Source: JABDKJ01 sp039028335
GTDB lineage: Bacteria > Bacteroidota > Bacteroidia > Flavobacteriales_D > JABDKJ01
Reading direction: 5' to 3'
DNA: 64,000 nucleotides
NCBI GenBank assembly: GCA_039028335.1
Contig: JBCCIF010000003.1
Coordinates: forward strand, 22,980 to 86,979
Shown here: one piece after another, positions 1 to 9,603 of the stretch
Layout of the letters: the number at the start of each line of letters is the position of its first letter
How positions within the stretch are numbered: the first letter of the stretch is position 1
Program-made: the position numbers and the translations under genes
The notes under the pieces: model-generated
Told to the model about the DNA's origin: nothing
What the model saw: the letters and a program-made list of their open reading frames with translations, nothing else
Database searches by the model: none

Positions 1-188
1 ACTACTCCATCAATAAAATCATTACAGGTTGGTGCTGTTGTGGTGGAAAGTATTGTGAAGAAAGCACATGTCCCGCTTGAATTCAAAAGAATGGAATCGA
101 CTTGCGACTGATTTAATTCATTTTGTTGGGCCGATAACCCAAAAACAACGAACAGCAAGCAAATTAGTGTTCCTATGTGGTGTTTCAT
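1..188 (-). CDS. N-terminus of a secreted protein, truncated by the window edge
   Basis: The frame opens with ATG at 188 and runs off the left edge, so only about 62 residues are visible. They begin with a typical signal peptide (MKHHIGTLICLLFVVFGLSA, then QQ), so the product is exported. Further in, a TTAPTCND...DG stretch resembles the start of a SprB-type repeat found in Bacteroidota surface adhesins; this is an inference from a few residues. An in-frame ATG at 203 would add five residues (MKRTN). The gene follows the PorP/SprF gene by about 10-25 bases on the same strand and probably shares its transcript. A T9SS-exported surface protein is likely, but the C-terminal sorting domain lies outside the window. 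Confidence 0.6.
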   Translation of the reverse strand, partial: MKHHIGTLICLLFVVFGLSAQQNELNQSQVDSILLNSSGTCAFFTILSTTTAPTCNDFIDGV

Positions 189-212
189 GTTAGTTCGTTT
201 CATTCAAAAGGC

Positions 213-1157
213 TCAATCATACGCTGAGCAAGGAACATATCCTCCACTTCTTCCTGGCCTTGGGCAACTTATGGCTCCTATAATGATCTCGTGCGTATTC
301 GAGCTATTCAAATTTATTCTTGAAGTTGTATAGTCATAGGCATAAGCGATTGTAAAATAGCGCAAAAATTTGAATTTTACCATTGCGGCAATAGCATCCA
401 CATTTCTATACGCCAAACCCAATGTTACCGCATCTTTAATATCTACGAGGGCATTTACATCAATGGCAAAAGGAGAAGCATTAGTCTTTTTAACCAATAT
501 AGATGGTCTAAACTGAATCTCTTTGGCGAGTTTCATGGCCTTTCCGTACGTTATGTAATAATGCGGTTCAAATCGCGTATCGAATCCCACATCTTTAATC
601 CGACCACCCGTTAGATGGAAAATACTCGCTCCGAAAAAAGACTTCTCACTATAAATCCAAATTCCAGGGTTAAATTCAGGAATAACAAAAACATTTGCGG
701 AAGAAGTTATAGCCGGGTCAGAAGGGTTCTCAACGGACAATTGAGAAGCGTCAAATGAAAACTGCGTCAATCCTGTATACAATCCAATAGAGGCAAATCT
801 ATTTCTATTGATTGGAAAGTGATATGCATAGGCCAGCAACATGCTTGTCCGACCTAATGGATCTGTTCGATCATTTTCTATCATACCTCCTATACCATGC
901 TTGGTTTTATAGGAACTTTTATCCTTCACGCCCATAGGACCATTCAAACTGGCAATGGCTGTTTTAGGCGAACCTTCAAAGCCCACCCATTGGGTTCTAT
1001 AACCCAATCGCATATCCATGCATTTCTTGGACCCTGCGACAGCAGGATTAATTGCGAAGTGATTAAAAATGTAATGAGTATACTGTGGGGTTTGCTGCCC
1101 CATTGAAGCAGCACAAAATAATCCGCAAAAAATGGCTATTACTAAATTCTTCTTCAA
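213..1157 (-). CDS. PorP/SprF family type IX secretion outer-membrane protein
   Basis: This 314-aa protein has a signal peptide (residues 1-20, cleaved near GQQ) and the family's opening motif: QYTHYIFNHFAINPAVAG followed by an RxQWVGF element near residue 55. The rest alternates short hydrophobic strands as expected for an outer-membrane beta-barrel. In Flavobacterium and Porphyromonas, PorP/SprF proteins help secrete or hold particular T9SS cargos and tend to sit directly beside them. Here the ATG overlaps the last four bases of the upstream type B cargo gene, so the two are translationally coupled and this barrel probably serves that cargo. Family assignment is firm; the cargo pairing is inferred from position. 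Confidence 0.9.
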   Translation of the reverse strand: MKKNLVIAIFCGLFCAASMGQQTPQYTHYIFNHFAINPAVAGSKKCMDMRLGYRTQWVGFEGSPKTAIASLNGPMGVKDKSSYKTKHGIGGMIENDRTDPLGRTSMLLAYAYHFPINRNRFASIGLYTGLTQFSFDASQLSVENPSDPAITSSANVFVIPEFNPGIWIYSEKSFFGASIFHLTGGRIKDVGFDTRFEPHYYITYGKAMKLAKEIQFRPSILVKKTNASPFAIDVNALVDIKDAVTLGLAYRNVDAIAAMVKFKFLRYFTIAYAYDYTTSRINLNSSNTHEIIIGAISCPRPGRSGGYVPCSAYD

Positions 1158-2140
1158 TAGATAATGGTTACTGATCCTGTAAATAGGTTCTCGTTTACTT
1201 CATCGTCATTCAATTCAATGACGTAATAATAATTTCCAGCAGTCAAAGCATTTCCATTTCGCGTTCCGTCCCAAGGTGTAGGATATCCAATTGATTTAAA
1301 AACCAATTGCCCCCAACGATCGAATACATTTACTGAACACTGAGGGAAATTTTCAATTCGGGTAATCACCCAATCATCATTGAAACCATCTCCGTTGGGC
1401 GTGAATGCGTCATATACTGTAATGGGAGGAAAAACAAATACCCATACACGCCTTGTCACAACGCAAGGACCATTGATAATTTCGACAGTGTACTCTGTGC
1501 TTTCTGTAGGAGAGGCAATGGGATCTGAAATAAAGGGATTGCTCAAACTCGCGGCCGGCAGCCAATTGTATTGTGTCCCACCTGTTGCTCCTAATTGAGC
1601 AGATTGACCACTAATAATAAATTCATCTGGTGAAGCAGTATAATTAAATTCAACACCGTTACCCGATAAAGCGGGATTAATTCCACATTGAGCTGGATTT
1701 GTAATTCCAGGTCCATTTAAGTCTCCATCCACTTGCACATAATAGGTGGTGTTGGCATCTAAGCCTGTAGCAGAAATTGAAAGTGGGCCTCCACTTGCTG
1801 CATTACAGGCCAAATAAGTATAGGGACCATTGCACAAATCGGTAGTTTCGATGATTGCAATTTCTAAATCCGTATCGTAGTTCACCGAATCAATACAATC
1901 TAAAATATCAATGTCCACGGTTACATCTCCTCCTATATCATTGGTAAAAAATGAAAAATAGAAACTGTTATTGGCCGTAAAGCAAGGAGCATCTAATCCG
2001 CTTTGTGCGGAGTCCATTGTGTAATTGAGAAAATTATTTCCGAAACACAGCAACTCTGGATTATCACAAGTTTGAGCTCTGGTTTCAAATAGGAATCCAC
2101 TCAAAAAAATGCAAAATGTTATACTTATTCTCCTACTCAT
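1154..2140 (-). CDS. Secreted protein with T9SS type B (gliding-motility) C-terminal sorting domain
   Basis: A 328-aa exported protein. Residues 1-22 are a signal peptide. Residues about 24-165 form a Cys-containing beta-rich domain resembling pre-peptidase-type carbohydrate or ligand-binding modules. Residues about 170-235 look like a PKD/Ig-like module (GGTQYNWLPAA, STEYTV). Residues about 240-328 are the type B sorting domain, with the diagnostic FTPNGDGFNDDW, VFDRWGQLVF and WDGTRNG elements. The domain directs export through the T9SS and attachment at the cell surface. The gene ends in a 4-bp overlap with the PorP/SprF gene. Ligand and role are unknown. Confidence 0.85.
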   Translation of the reverse strand: MSRRISITFCIFLSGFLFETRAQTCDNPELLCFGNNFLNYTMDSAQSGLDAPCFTANNSFYFSFFTNDIGGDVTVDIDILDCIDSVNYDTDLEIAIIETTDLCNGPYTYLACNAASGGPLSISATGLDANTTYYVQVDGDLNGPGITNPAQCGINPALSGNGVEFNYTASPDEFIISGQSAQLGATGGTQYNWLPAASLSNPFISDPIASPTESTEYTVEIINGPCVVTRRVWVFVFPPITVYDAFTPNGDGFNDDWVITRIENFPQCSVNVFDRWGQLVFKSIGYPTPWDGTRNGNALTAGNYYYVIELNDDEVNENLFTGSVTIIY

Positions 2141-2257
2141 CGTGAAAGAATCTAAATTAGAGATAAAGAAAATTCAGAAAGGACAATAGCCTTTTATTAC
2201 AAACACAATCTTGTGAATGGTTGAAATTAGAAACGAAAAGCAGGAATGATTAGTCTT

Positions 2258-2509
2258 CTATGATTCGAAAACTTCGAATTCAAATTTTTCCATGATTTGG
2301 TTGGCTAAGAGCTTCTTACAGGCCTCATCAACTTTACTACGCGCTGCTTCTTCGCTCTCTGCTTCTATCTGCAAAGTGATATGTTTTCCTATTCGAACAT
2401 TGCTGATTTCACTCAAACCAAGATTCCCCATGGATGCTGATACAGCTTTTCCTTGTGGGTCAAGTAGATTGTCTTGAGGCATAACATCTATTTCAGCTCT
2501 AAATTTCAT
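2258..2509 (-). CDS. purS: Phosphoribosylformylglycinamidine synthase subunit PurS
   Basis: An 83-aa protein matching PurS, the small structural subunit of the three-part FGAM synthase (PurS-PurQ-PurL) in de novo purine synthesis. It starts with the family pattern MKFRAEIDVMP, has DPQGKAV about residue 17, and carries a central GLSEISNVRIGKHITLQIE strand. The expected fold is a small ferredoxin-like dimer that bridges PurQ and PurL. The ATG at 2509 overlaps the pssA stop codon as ATGA; a TTG three codons upstream would be a weaker start. purL and purQ are not in the window. Cytoplasmic. Confidence 0.9.
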   Translation of the reverse strand: MKFRAEIDVMPQDNLLDPQGKAVSASMGNLGLSEISNVRIGKHITLQIEAESEEAARSKVDEACKKLLANQIMEKFEFEVFES

Positions 2510-3261
2510 GATGACCAATTTTTAATCAATGATAAAACGATGTACAAAACTACGATAATTGGTAATGCCAACCACTTCAAAAATACCAACAAAATGAGAG
2601 CCGATGTTAACAGAAGGTATTTCCAGACATTGTCTCTGATTGATAAATTCTTGAATTTGAGTCCGAAAATGGGAATGTTGGAGATCATTAATAATGAGAA
2701 GATCAAAGCTAGAAGGATGAAAAAATATCTTGGATCGGATAAAATCAGCCCAGTTCTTTCTAAAAAGGTTTTCGGAACATATTGAAAATAAAAGAAACCC
2801 GTTAAACCTGTCCAAAATAAAGCATTCGCAGGTGTAGGCAATCCCTTGAAATCTGTCGTTTGGTCTGTCGCCACGTTAAACTTGGCGAGGCGATAACAGG
2901 CAGCAGCAGCTAAACACAGTACTAAGCCGTTCGACACTATTGCGAGATTAAGCACACCCTGCTCTCCTATCAAGAATTCATTATCCCATGATTCATCTAT
3001 ATCCGAAACTAAACGCAAAGCCATTAAAGCGGGCACGACACCAAATGTTACCATATCGGCAAGTGAATCTAATTGCTTACCTATTTCACTTTGCACTTTT
3101 AAAGCTCTAGCTACAAAACCATCGAAAAAATCAAAAATTGCACCTATTAACACAAATATAACCGCCAACTCAGGACCTTCCGTGATGTAGCAAATCGCTA
3201 TTACACCGCAAACTAAGTTACCTAAAGTGAAGGCATTAGGAATAAAAGCTTTCCCTTTCAT
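2506..3261 (-). CDS. pssA: CDP-diacylglycerol--serine O-phosphatidyltransferase
   Basis: A 251-aa membrane enzyme that makes phosphatidylserine, the precursor of phosphatidylethanolamine. The CDP-alcohol phosphatidyltransferase signature is complete: D47-G48-x2-A51-R52-x8-G61-x3-D65-x3-D69, whose aspartates bind the metal ions and CDP-diacylglycerol. Several hydrophobic segments follow (about 85-110, 135-160, 180-200 and 220-245). The length is typical of the Bacillus/Bacteroidota PssA subgroup. Translation is coupled to purS through an ATGA overlap. The members of this superfamily differ by subtle features, so the serine specificity rests on overall similarity. Confidence 0.9.
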   Translation of the reverse strand: MKGKAFIPNAFTLGNLVCGVIAICYITEGPELAVIFVLIGAIFDFFDGFVARALKVQSEIGKQLDSLADMVTFGVVPALMALRLVSDIDESWDNEFLIGEQGVLNLAIVSNGLVLCLAAAACYRLAKFNVATDQTTDFKGLPTPANALFWTGLTGFFYFQYVPKTFLERTGLILSDPRYFFILLALIFSLLMISNIPIFGLKFKNLSIRDNVWKYLLLTSALILLVFLKWLALPIIVVLYIVLSLIKNWSS

Positions 3262-3345
3262 TGAAGGCGAAAATAGAAATAGCTGTGCAATATTTACGGA
3301 AAATTGGAAGTTAAAAGAAAGTCTTTTTTGAAACTAAACCGTGTA

Positions 3346-3373
3346 TTGAAAGTACTAATTTTAACTATCTTTA
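3346..3373 (+). promoter_or_regulatory. Possible Bacteroidota-type promoter upstream of the PorV2-like gene
   Basis: TTG at 3346-3348 is followed, 17 bases later, by TATCTTTA (3366-3373), close to the Bacteroidota -33 TTG / -7 TAnnTTTG consensus. The -7 box ends only six bases before the ATG at 3380, so the transcript would be almost leaderless. Tentative. Confidence 0.3.
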
Positions 3374-3379
3374 ATCTTC

Positions 3380-4444
3380 ATGCAGAAGTTCAACTTATTA
3401 TTCATAGCGCTCATTTTCATGAGTTCTTCAGTGCTGGCACAGGCACCCAAATACAGTAATGAATTTTTGAGTATAGGCGTAGGAGCCCGAGCCTTGGGAA
3501 TGTCCAATGCCTATGTATCGACAGTAGATGATGTGACTGCAGGTTATTGGAATCCTGCTGGTCTTTTAGGCGTGAAAAGTGATTTTCAAGTTTCTGCGAT
3601 GCATGCTGAATATTTTGCTGGGATTGCAAAGTATGACTACGCGGCAATTGCTAAACCTATTGATTCACTGCAATCATTCGGCATTTCTTTCATCCGATTT
3701 GGAGTAGATGATATCCCAAATACAACAGAATTAATTGATGCCAATGGCAATATTGACTATGATAGAATAACAACATTTTCTGCTGCAGATTATGCTTTTA
3801 TATTCTCATACGCTAGAAAGATCAAGAATTTAGATATAGGTGGAAACTTTAAAATCATCCATCGAAAAGTGGGAGACTTTGGAAAATCTTGGGGCTTTGG
3901 TTTAGATGGAGGACTGAAATACAACGTTGGAAAATGGAACCTTGCTTTGATGGCTAGAGATGTTACAAGCACCTTTAATGCATGGACCTTTGACCTTGAT
4001 CAAAGCATCATAGATGCTTTTATCCTCACCAATAACGAAATTCCAGACAACAGTGTTGAGATCACATTGCCTCGTTTAATTTTTGGTGCATCGAGAAAAT
4101 TTCAATTCAACGAAAATCTATCCCTACGACCTGAATTGAATTTAGATCTAACCACAGATGGTAAAAGAAATGTATTGATCAAAACGGATTTAATATCTAT
4201 CGATCCTCATTTAGGAGCCGAGTTAAATTTCAAAAACACTTTGTTCTTTAGAACGGGAATTGGAAACATTCAACAAATTAATGAAGTCAATGGAGGGAAA
4301 TCGACAACTTTCCAACCCAATCTAGGAATTGGCGTAAAACTGAATAGAATTTCTCTGGATTATGCCTTGACTGATATAGGAGATCAATCTGTTGCTTTAT
4401 ACAGCAACATATTTTCCATGAAGGTGGATATATTCAGAAACTGA
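3380..4444 (+). CDS. PorV2-like outer-membrane protein (PorV/PorQ family)
   Basis: A 354-aa predicted outer-membrane beta-barrel with a signal peptide (residues 1-20). The family N-terminus is clear: EFLSIGVGARALGMSNAYV, then DDVTAGYWNPAGL around residues 48-60, as in PorV/LptO and FadL-like barrels. In T9SS, PorV carries cargo from the translocon to the PorU sortase. The gene ends three bases before a very long C25 protease gene, a pairing that mirrors porU/porV. Length and partner size fit the PorV2/PorU2 variant better than canonical PorV. The family call is firm; the PorV2 label is from memory of the arrangement and not verified. Confidence 0.75.
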   Translation: MQKFNLLFIALIFMSSSVLAQAPKYSNEFLSIGVGARALGMSNAYVSTVDDVTAGYWNPAGLLGVKSDFQVSAMHAEYFAGIAKYDYAAIAKPIDSLQSFGISFIRFGVDDIPNTTELIDANGNIDYDRITTFSAADYAFIFSYARKIKNLDIGGNFKIIHRKVGDFGKSWGFGLDGGLKYNVGKWNLALMARDVTSTFNAWTFDLDQSIIDAFILTNNEIPDNSVEITLPRLIFGASRKFQFNENLSLRPELNLDLTTDGKRNVLIKTDLISIDPHLGAELNFKNTLFFRTGIGNIQQINEVNGGKSTTFQPNLGIGVKLNRISLDYALTDIGDQSVALYSNIFSMKVDIFRN

Positions 4445-4447
4445 TAA

Positions 4448-7400
4448 ATGAAAAATATACTGTCCATATTATTTCTGGCCAGTTTTGTTAGCATCAGTGG
4501 ACAAGACTACGGTAATGAATGGATCAATTATGGGCAAATTTATTATGAGTTTAAGATAGCCGAGGATGGAGTTTACCGTATTAATCAATCTACATTGCAA
4601 AATGCTGGCCTCCCTCTTTCTGCCGTTGATATAAGCAATTTTCAAGTCTTTGCTAAAGAAAAGGAGATACCACTCTATGTTTTTGACGAAAACGGAAATG
4701 GCACTTTAGATCCCGGAGATTACATTGAGTTTTTTGGAGAACAAAATGACGGCTGGATCGAAGAGGGACTTTACGGAGGAGCTGAACTTCAAAACAATCC
4801 TTATTACAGCTTATACAATGATACATTGCTTTATTTTCTCACTTGGAATGACACAGATTTGGGTTTGCGTTTTGAAGAGGAAAACAGTGACAATGTAGAA
4901 AGTTTTTCTCCCTTAAGTCATGTTCTCAAATATAGCCTTGTTGAATACACTCAAAATTATTACGAAGGCCAATTGGATAACGCCAATACCTCTTTGACTG
5001 AATACACTCCTGGCGAAGGATGGTCAGGAAATAGATTTGGCAAAGGATTGAATTTGATATTCGATGTATCTGTGCCCACTCCAAATGCCTATTCAGGTGG
5101 AGGTGCACCGAATGCAATTGTGCGCTCTTCATCTGCGAGCCATTCGGACAGTGGAATAGATAATACAGGAAATTACAATCACTGGTTATTGGTCAAACAT
5201 GGCAATACCGAAGTTGCTAATTTGCAATTCGCTGGATATCAATTGAACAATGTTGACTTTACCATTCCTGCCAATGCACTCGGGGACGCAAATACCACAA
5301 TTAGGCATGAAGTAGTCGACACAGATAATGATCCCTTATGGACAGGGGTCATAACTGATTATCATTCCGTGAATTATGTTGACATTACTTATCCGCATAC
5401 CTTGGATTTCTCAAACTCGTCCTATTTTGAGTTTCAGATTCCATTCAATTTTAATAATGGACTGAGTCGTATCGATATTGAAAATTTCAATGCCATTGAA
5501 CCCATTATCTATGTGACATCGAATTCTCCCAAAAGGATTGAAGTAATCAATGACAATGGCATTTTCAAAGGACTTATTCCAAATCAAAGTGGAAGTATTA
5601 ATTCGGAATGCGTAGTTATAGATGAAAGTGAGATCAAGATAATTAGTTCGGTAGAAAAAGTGAGTAGCAGTGGACTATTTACAAATTTTATCAGTAACGA
5701 ATTAGATTCTGCATTCATTATCATCAGCCATAGTTCATTGATGACCTCTGCTCAAAATTATGCAGGGTATCGACAATCTCAAGGACTTGATGTTCTGTTG
5801 GTAGATGCAAATGATTTGTATAAGCAATATGGAGGTGGAGTTGAGAAGTGCCCAATAGCCTTTAGACGCTTTGCCGATCAGTTAATTGACAATTGGTCAA
5901 GTTCTCCATCTCATTTGTTTCTCTTGGGCAAATCTATACGTCAAGCTCGAGAATCAACTTTGGGAGCGCGAAAAGATGAAATTCAATTTCATAAAAATCT
6001 CGTTCCCTCTCTCGGATATCCTTGCAGTGATATTTCCATAACGGCTGGCCTAAATTCCACAATACTTGAACCGACTATTCCCACTGGAAGGTTGGCGGCT
6101 ACAAACGATCAACAAGTTTTAGATTACTTATCTAAGGTGATAAAATTTGAGCAGCAGCAGAATGCATTATGGAAAAAACACATTTTACATTTTGGAGGGG
6201 GGAACAACTTAGACGAACAAACTGACTTCAGAAATTATTTAGAAAATTTTGCCTTCACTGCAGCTGACACCTTGTGGGGTGCCAAAGCATTTGGGTTCTA
6301 CAAAGATTCTTCCTTGCCCATTTCGGTGAATACAAATGACTCTATTGAGTCATTGATTAGTGAAGGCGTTTCTTTGATGACCTTTTTTGGCCATGCGTAT
6401 GCAGGAGGATTCGATCAAGATATCGAAAACCCTGCTAATATTGATTGGAATGACAAATTCCCTCTGGTTGTAGGAAACTCTTGTTTTACAGGTGATATTC
6501 ATCAACCAGATGCTCCAAGCACAAGCGAAGAATTTGTTCTTTTGGCAGATAAGGGAGCAATTGGATTTTTATCCTCCGTAAAACTTGGTTATGCACTCAG
6601 TTTACAACAGTATACTGGAGAGCTTTATCAGCAATTTGCATCGAAATCTTACAATAAAAGTATAGGTCAACAAATTCAGGCAACCATTAAAGAAATTCAG
6701 GGTTCAGGTCAAAATTTCTTTACAAAGAATGTGACGCAAAGTATGACATTGCAGGGTGACCCCTCTCTAGTTTTAAATACTGTACCCAAACCCGATTTGT
6801 CCATCTCACTCGAGCAAATTTCTTTTGAACCTCAATTGGTAACTTTACAAGCTGATTCATTTGACGTCAGAGTTGTGGTTCACAATATAGGTCGAACCAC
6901 GAATGAAACATTTACAATCGAACTCAATCGTCATTTACCAGGGTCGGTGCAAACGGAGACTTATGCACAAGAGCTAAATGGCTCCTTCTATTCAGACACT
7001 GTCGTTTTTCGTTTGCCTGTTGATCAAGCCAATGGCACTGGAATTAATCTTTTTGACTGTTTCGTTGACCTTCCTTCTGATGTTGTTGACGAAATGGATA
7101 ATTTGAATAACAATACAGTCATTGGAAAGTCTTTAAACATTACGGCAGGAGGTGTCATTCCTATTTTCCCTTACAACTATGCCGTTTTTCCGAATAATAC
7201 TGTGACATTGAAGGCCAGTACCGGAGATGTTTTTGCTTCGAATAAATTCTATACTTTTCAGTTGGATACGAATGATACATATTCAAGTCCATCATTCTTG
7301 TCTTCTACACTAAGCCACCCAGGTGGAGTTATCAATTGGACTCCGCCAATCACATTAAGCGATAGTACAGTTTATTTTTGGCGCGTTGGAGAATTAGAAG

Positions 7401-9508
7401 ATGGTCAAGTAGAAAATTGGATCGAAAGCAGCTTTCAATACATCCAAAATAAAGAGGGTTGGGGTCAAGCCCATTTCAAGCAGTTTAAGAATAACAGGTT
7501 CAATTTAATTGAACAAAATATTCCCGATAGAGAATTCGATTTTTTTGATGGAAATAAGGAATTGAATTGCACTGTTTTTGGCAATTCCATTTCATTAAGC
7601 ACAGGTTACTCTATAGATGGAGAAGTGCAAGAATATGCCCTTTGTTTTCCTTTACCTGGAATTGCCGTTGCCGTCATTGATCCTGTAACCCTAGAACCAT
7701 GGACAACCGGAGAATATAGTTTTGGGAATTTCAATACGTACGATCCCATAAGCGACCAAGGTGTTTGTCGAAATCGAGCTGAATTGTATTTTCTTTTCAG
7801 ACAATTTGAAACTGATCAAATGGCTGGCTTAAGAGACATGCTCGAAGACTCTGTTCCTGATGGCCATTATATCCTAATTTATTCTTTACGCTACATGAGC
7901 CAGGCTGACTGGAATGATCATGCCCCATTTATTTATACCACTTTTAATGATTTGGGGATGAATGAAATTACTGCAAATCAGGATTCAGTCCCTTTCATTT
8001 TCTTCACGCGCAAGGGGTTTCCTGGAAGCGAATTAAGCGAAATTGGTCTAGAGACCAATTCAGTTATCGAACTTTCAGGACCACTTGAAATTTCTGGTGA
8101 GTTCGGTGACATAACCGCAATTAGTGCTGGACCCACAGCGAATTGGGAAAGCATGCACTGGAAATCTTCCACACAGGATATTATCAACGAAGACAGCCTA
8201 GGAATAGAACTTTTTGGAGTTAATACAAATGGAACAAATCTGTTGTTAGAGAGCTACAGTTCTTTAGCAGGAGAAGATCTCGATCTTCTTCCCCTGCAAA
8301 GCGGAAATCAAATGAGAGCATTTCTAAAAGCGAATATTGCTGATGACTTGAATATGACACCTGCTCAATTGGAAAGCTGGCATTTGCTCTATGAATCTGC
8401 TCCAGAGTCCGCAATAAATCCTGCTATTTCCTTTGAATTTTATGGAGAAGAAATTCGTGAAGGAGAAGTTATTCGGTTTCATACTGCAATTGAAAACATT
8501 AGCAACAAAGACATGGATAGTCTCCTCGTAAATTATTGGATTCAAGATCAGTCAGGAACGAATCATCCAATTGAATATCCGCGTCAAGCACCTTTATTAG
8601 CAGGTGAAATTTTGATAGATACCATTAGCGTCAATTCATTTGGTTATCCCGGGCAGAATACCTTTTGGATTGAAGTCAACCCGAGAGATCTGACAACTGG
8701 AGAATTTGATCAATTGGAACAGTACCACTTTAATAATATTGCTCAGATCCAATTCAACGTTGATGAGGACAAAACCAACCCATTATTGGATGTGACTTTT
8801 GACGGACTGCACATTCTCGATGGAGAAATAGTCTCACCATCACCTGAAATTCATATAGCATTGGACGATGAAAATCCATTTCTCTTGATGAATGAAGAAG
8901 CAGATACTTCATTCTTTTCTGTATTTCTTAGTCCAGAAGGCAGCACAGAACCCATACCTATTCGATTCAGAAATAGCACAGGAGAAGAACTAATGCAATT
9001 TGTTCCGGCCAATTCTACAGCTAATAAATCAAGTATATTTTTTCAACCTAAGGAATTGGCTGATGGCAACTACACACTTATTGTCATCGCATCAGATAAA
9101 TCAGGAAATGAAAGCGGAGACATCAACTATAAAATCAGTTTTGAAGTGATCAATGCTTCGATGATTTCTGAGGTAATGAATTATCCTAATCCCTTTAGCA
9201 CACGCACACAATTCGTTTTTACTTTGACTGGAAGTGAAATTCCTGATTATTTCAAAATTGAGATTATGACAATAAGTGGAAGAGTAGTTAAAGAGATTTT
9301 TAAGGAAGACCTTGGAGACTTGCGTATTGGGCGAAACATTACCGACTACTATTGGGATGGAACAGACAATTTTGGTGATCAGCTTGCCAATGGAGTCTAT
9401 CTCTATCGTGTTATTACTCGAATGAACGATTCGGATGTTACTAAAATGGAGAGCAATGTTCAGCAGTTCTTCAATAATGGCTTTGGGAAGATGTATTTGA
9501 TGCGTTAA
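4448..9508 (+). CDS. C25-family protease, PorU2-like putative T9SS sortase (long form)
   Basis: A 1686-aa exported protein. After a signal peptide (1-19) come a PorU-like N-terminal region and a peptidase C25 (gingipain-type) domain at about residues 410-760. The catalytic pair is visible: His649 in FFGHAYAGG and Cys679 in GNSCFTG. A CARDB/Ig-like region follows (about 780-1000), then long unassigned beta-rich sequence. The C-terminus (about 1575-1686) is a FlgD/CHU-like domain with YPNPF, WDGTDNFG and LANGVYLYR. Canonical PorU removes the C-terminal signal from T9SS cargos and links them to lipopolysaccharide, and is about 1100-1300 residues; this protein is longer. The preceding PorV2-like barrel is three bases away, so the two are co-transcribed. 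A sortase is likely; a secreted C25 protease is the alternative. Confidence 0.75.
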   Translation: MKNILSILFLASFVSISGQDYGNEWINYGQIYYEFKIAEDGVYRINQSTLQNAGLPLSAVDISNFQVFAKEKEIPLYVFDENGNGTLDPGDYIEFFGEQNDGWIEEGLYGGAELQNNPYYSLYNDTLLYFLTWNDTDLGLRFEEENSDNVESFSPLSHVLKYSLVEYTQNYYEGQLDNANTSLTEYTPGEGWSGNRFGKGLNLIFDVSVPTPNAYSGGGAPNAIVRSSSASHSDSGIDNTGNYNHWLLVKHGNTEVANLQFAGYQLNNVDFTIPANALGDANTTIRHEVVDTDNDPLWTGVITDYHSVNYVDITYPHTLDFSNSSYFEFQIPFNFNNGLSRIDIENFNAIEPIIYVTSNSPKRIEVINDNGIFKGLIPNQSGSINSECVVIDESEIKIISSVEKVSSSGLFTNFISNELDSAFIIISHSSLMTSAQNYAGYRQSQGLDVLLVDANDLYKQYGGGVEKCPIAFRRFADQLIDNWSSSPSHLFLLGKSIRQARESTLGARKDEIQFHKNLVPSLGYPCSDISITAGLNSTILEPTIPTGRLAATNDQQVLDYLSKVIKFEQQQNALWKKHILHFGGGNNLDEQTDFRNYLENFAFTAADTLWGAKAFGFYKDSSLPISVNTNDSIESLISEGVSLMTFFGHAYAGGFDQDIENPANIDWNDKFPLVVGNSCFTGDIHQPDAPSTSEEFVLLADKGAIGFLSSVKLGYALSLQQYTGELYQQFASKSYNKSIGQQIQATIKEIQGSGQNFFTKNVTQSMTLQGDPSLVLNTVPKPDLSISLEQISFEPQLVTLQADSFDVRVVVHNIGRTTNETFTIELNRHLPGSVQTETYAQELNGSFYSDTVVFRLPVDQANGTGINLFDCFVDLPSDVVDEMDNLNNNTVIGKSLNITAGGVIPIFPYNYAVFPNNTVTLKASTGDVFASNKFYTFQLDTNDTYSSPSFLSSTLSHPGGVINWTPPITLSDSTVYFWRVGELEDGQVENWIESSFQYIQNKEGWGQAHFKQFKNNRFNLIEQNIPDREFDFFDGNKELNCTVFGNSISLSTGYSIDGEVQEYALCFPLPGIAVAVIDPVTLEPWTTGEYSFGNFNTYDPISDQGVCRNRAELYFLFRQFETDQMAGLRDMLEDSVPDGHYILIYSLRYMSQADWNDHAPFIYTTFNDLGMNEITANQDSVPFIFFTRKGFPGSELSEIGLETNSVIELSGPLEISGEFGDITAISAGPTANWESMHWKSSTQDIINEDSLGIELFGVNTNGTNLLLESYSSLAGEDLDLLPLQSGNQMRAFLKANIADDLNMTPAQLESWHLLYESAPESAINPAISFEFYGEEIREGEVIRFHTAIENISNKDMDSLLVNYWIQDQSGTNHPIEYPRQAPLLAGEILIDTISVNSFGYPGQNTFWIEVNPRDLTTGEFDQLEQYHFNNIAQIQFNVDEDKTNPLLDVTFDGLHILDGEIVSPSPEIHIALDDENPFLLMNEEADTSFFSVFLSPEGSTEPIPIRFRNSTGEELMQFVPANSTANKSSIFFQPKELADGNYTLIVIASDKSGNESGDINYKISFEVINASMISEVMNYPNPFSTRTQFVFTLTGSEIPDYFKIEIMTISGRVVKEIFKEDLGDLRIGRNITDYYWDGTDNFGDQLANGVYLYRVITRMNDSDVTKMESNVQQFFNNGFGKMYLMR

Positions 9509-9578
9509 TCTCCAATGCTCAAAGAGACCTTGAAATGGAGAATAAAAATGGATAGATAGAAATTCCATCTGTTTGAAA

Positions 9579-9586
9579 TATATTTG
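9579..9586 (+). promoter_or_regulatory. Perfect Bacteroidota -7 box upstream of the arginase gene
   Basis: TATATTTG fits TAnnTTTG exactly and lies 18 bases before the ATG at 9604. I see no TTG at the right distance for a -33 element, so this is a partial promoter match only. Confidence 0.35.
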
Positions 9587-9603
9587 AGGCCTATTATTTC
9601 AAC

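Noticed and set aside
2474..2785. A 103-residue plus-strand frame across the pssA-purS junction
   Set aside because: It is antisense to both, and those genes have firm motif support; no regulatory antisense evidence is visible.
9101..9568. A 155-residue open frame on the minus strand antisense to the C25 protease gene
   Set aside because: It overlaps the sorting-type C-terminal domain of a well-supported gene, has no recognisable domain and no spacing to neighbours that would suggest translation. It is a shadow frame.
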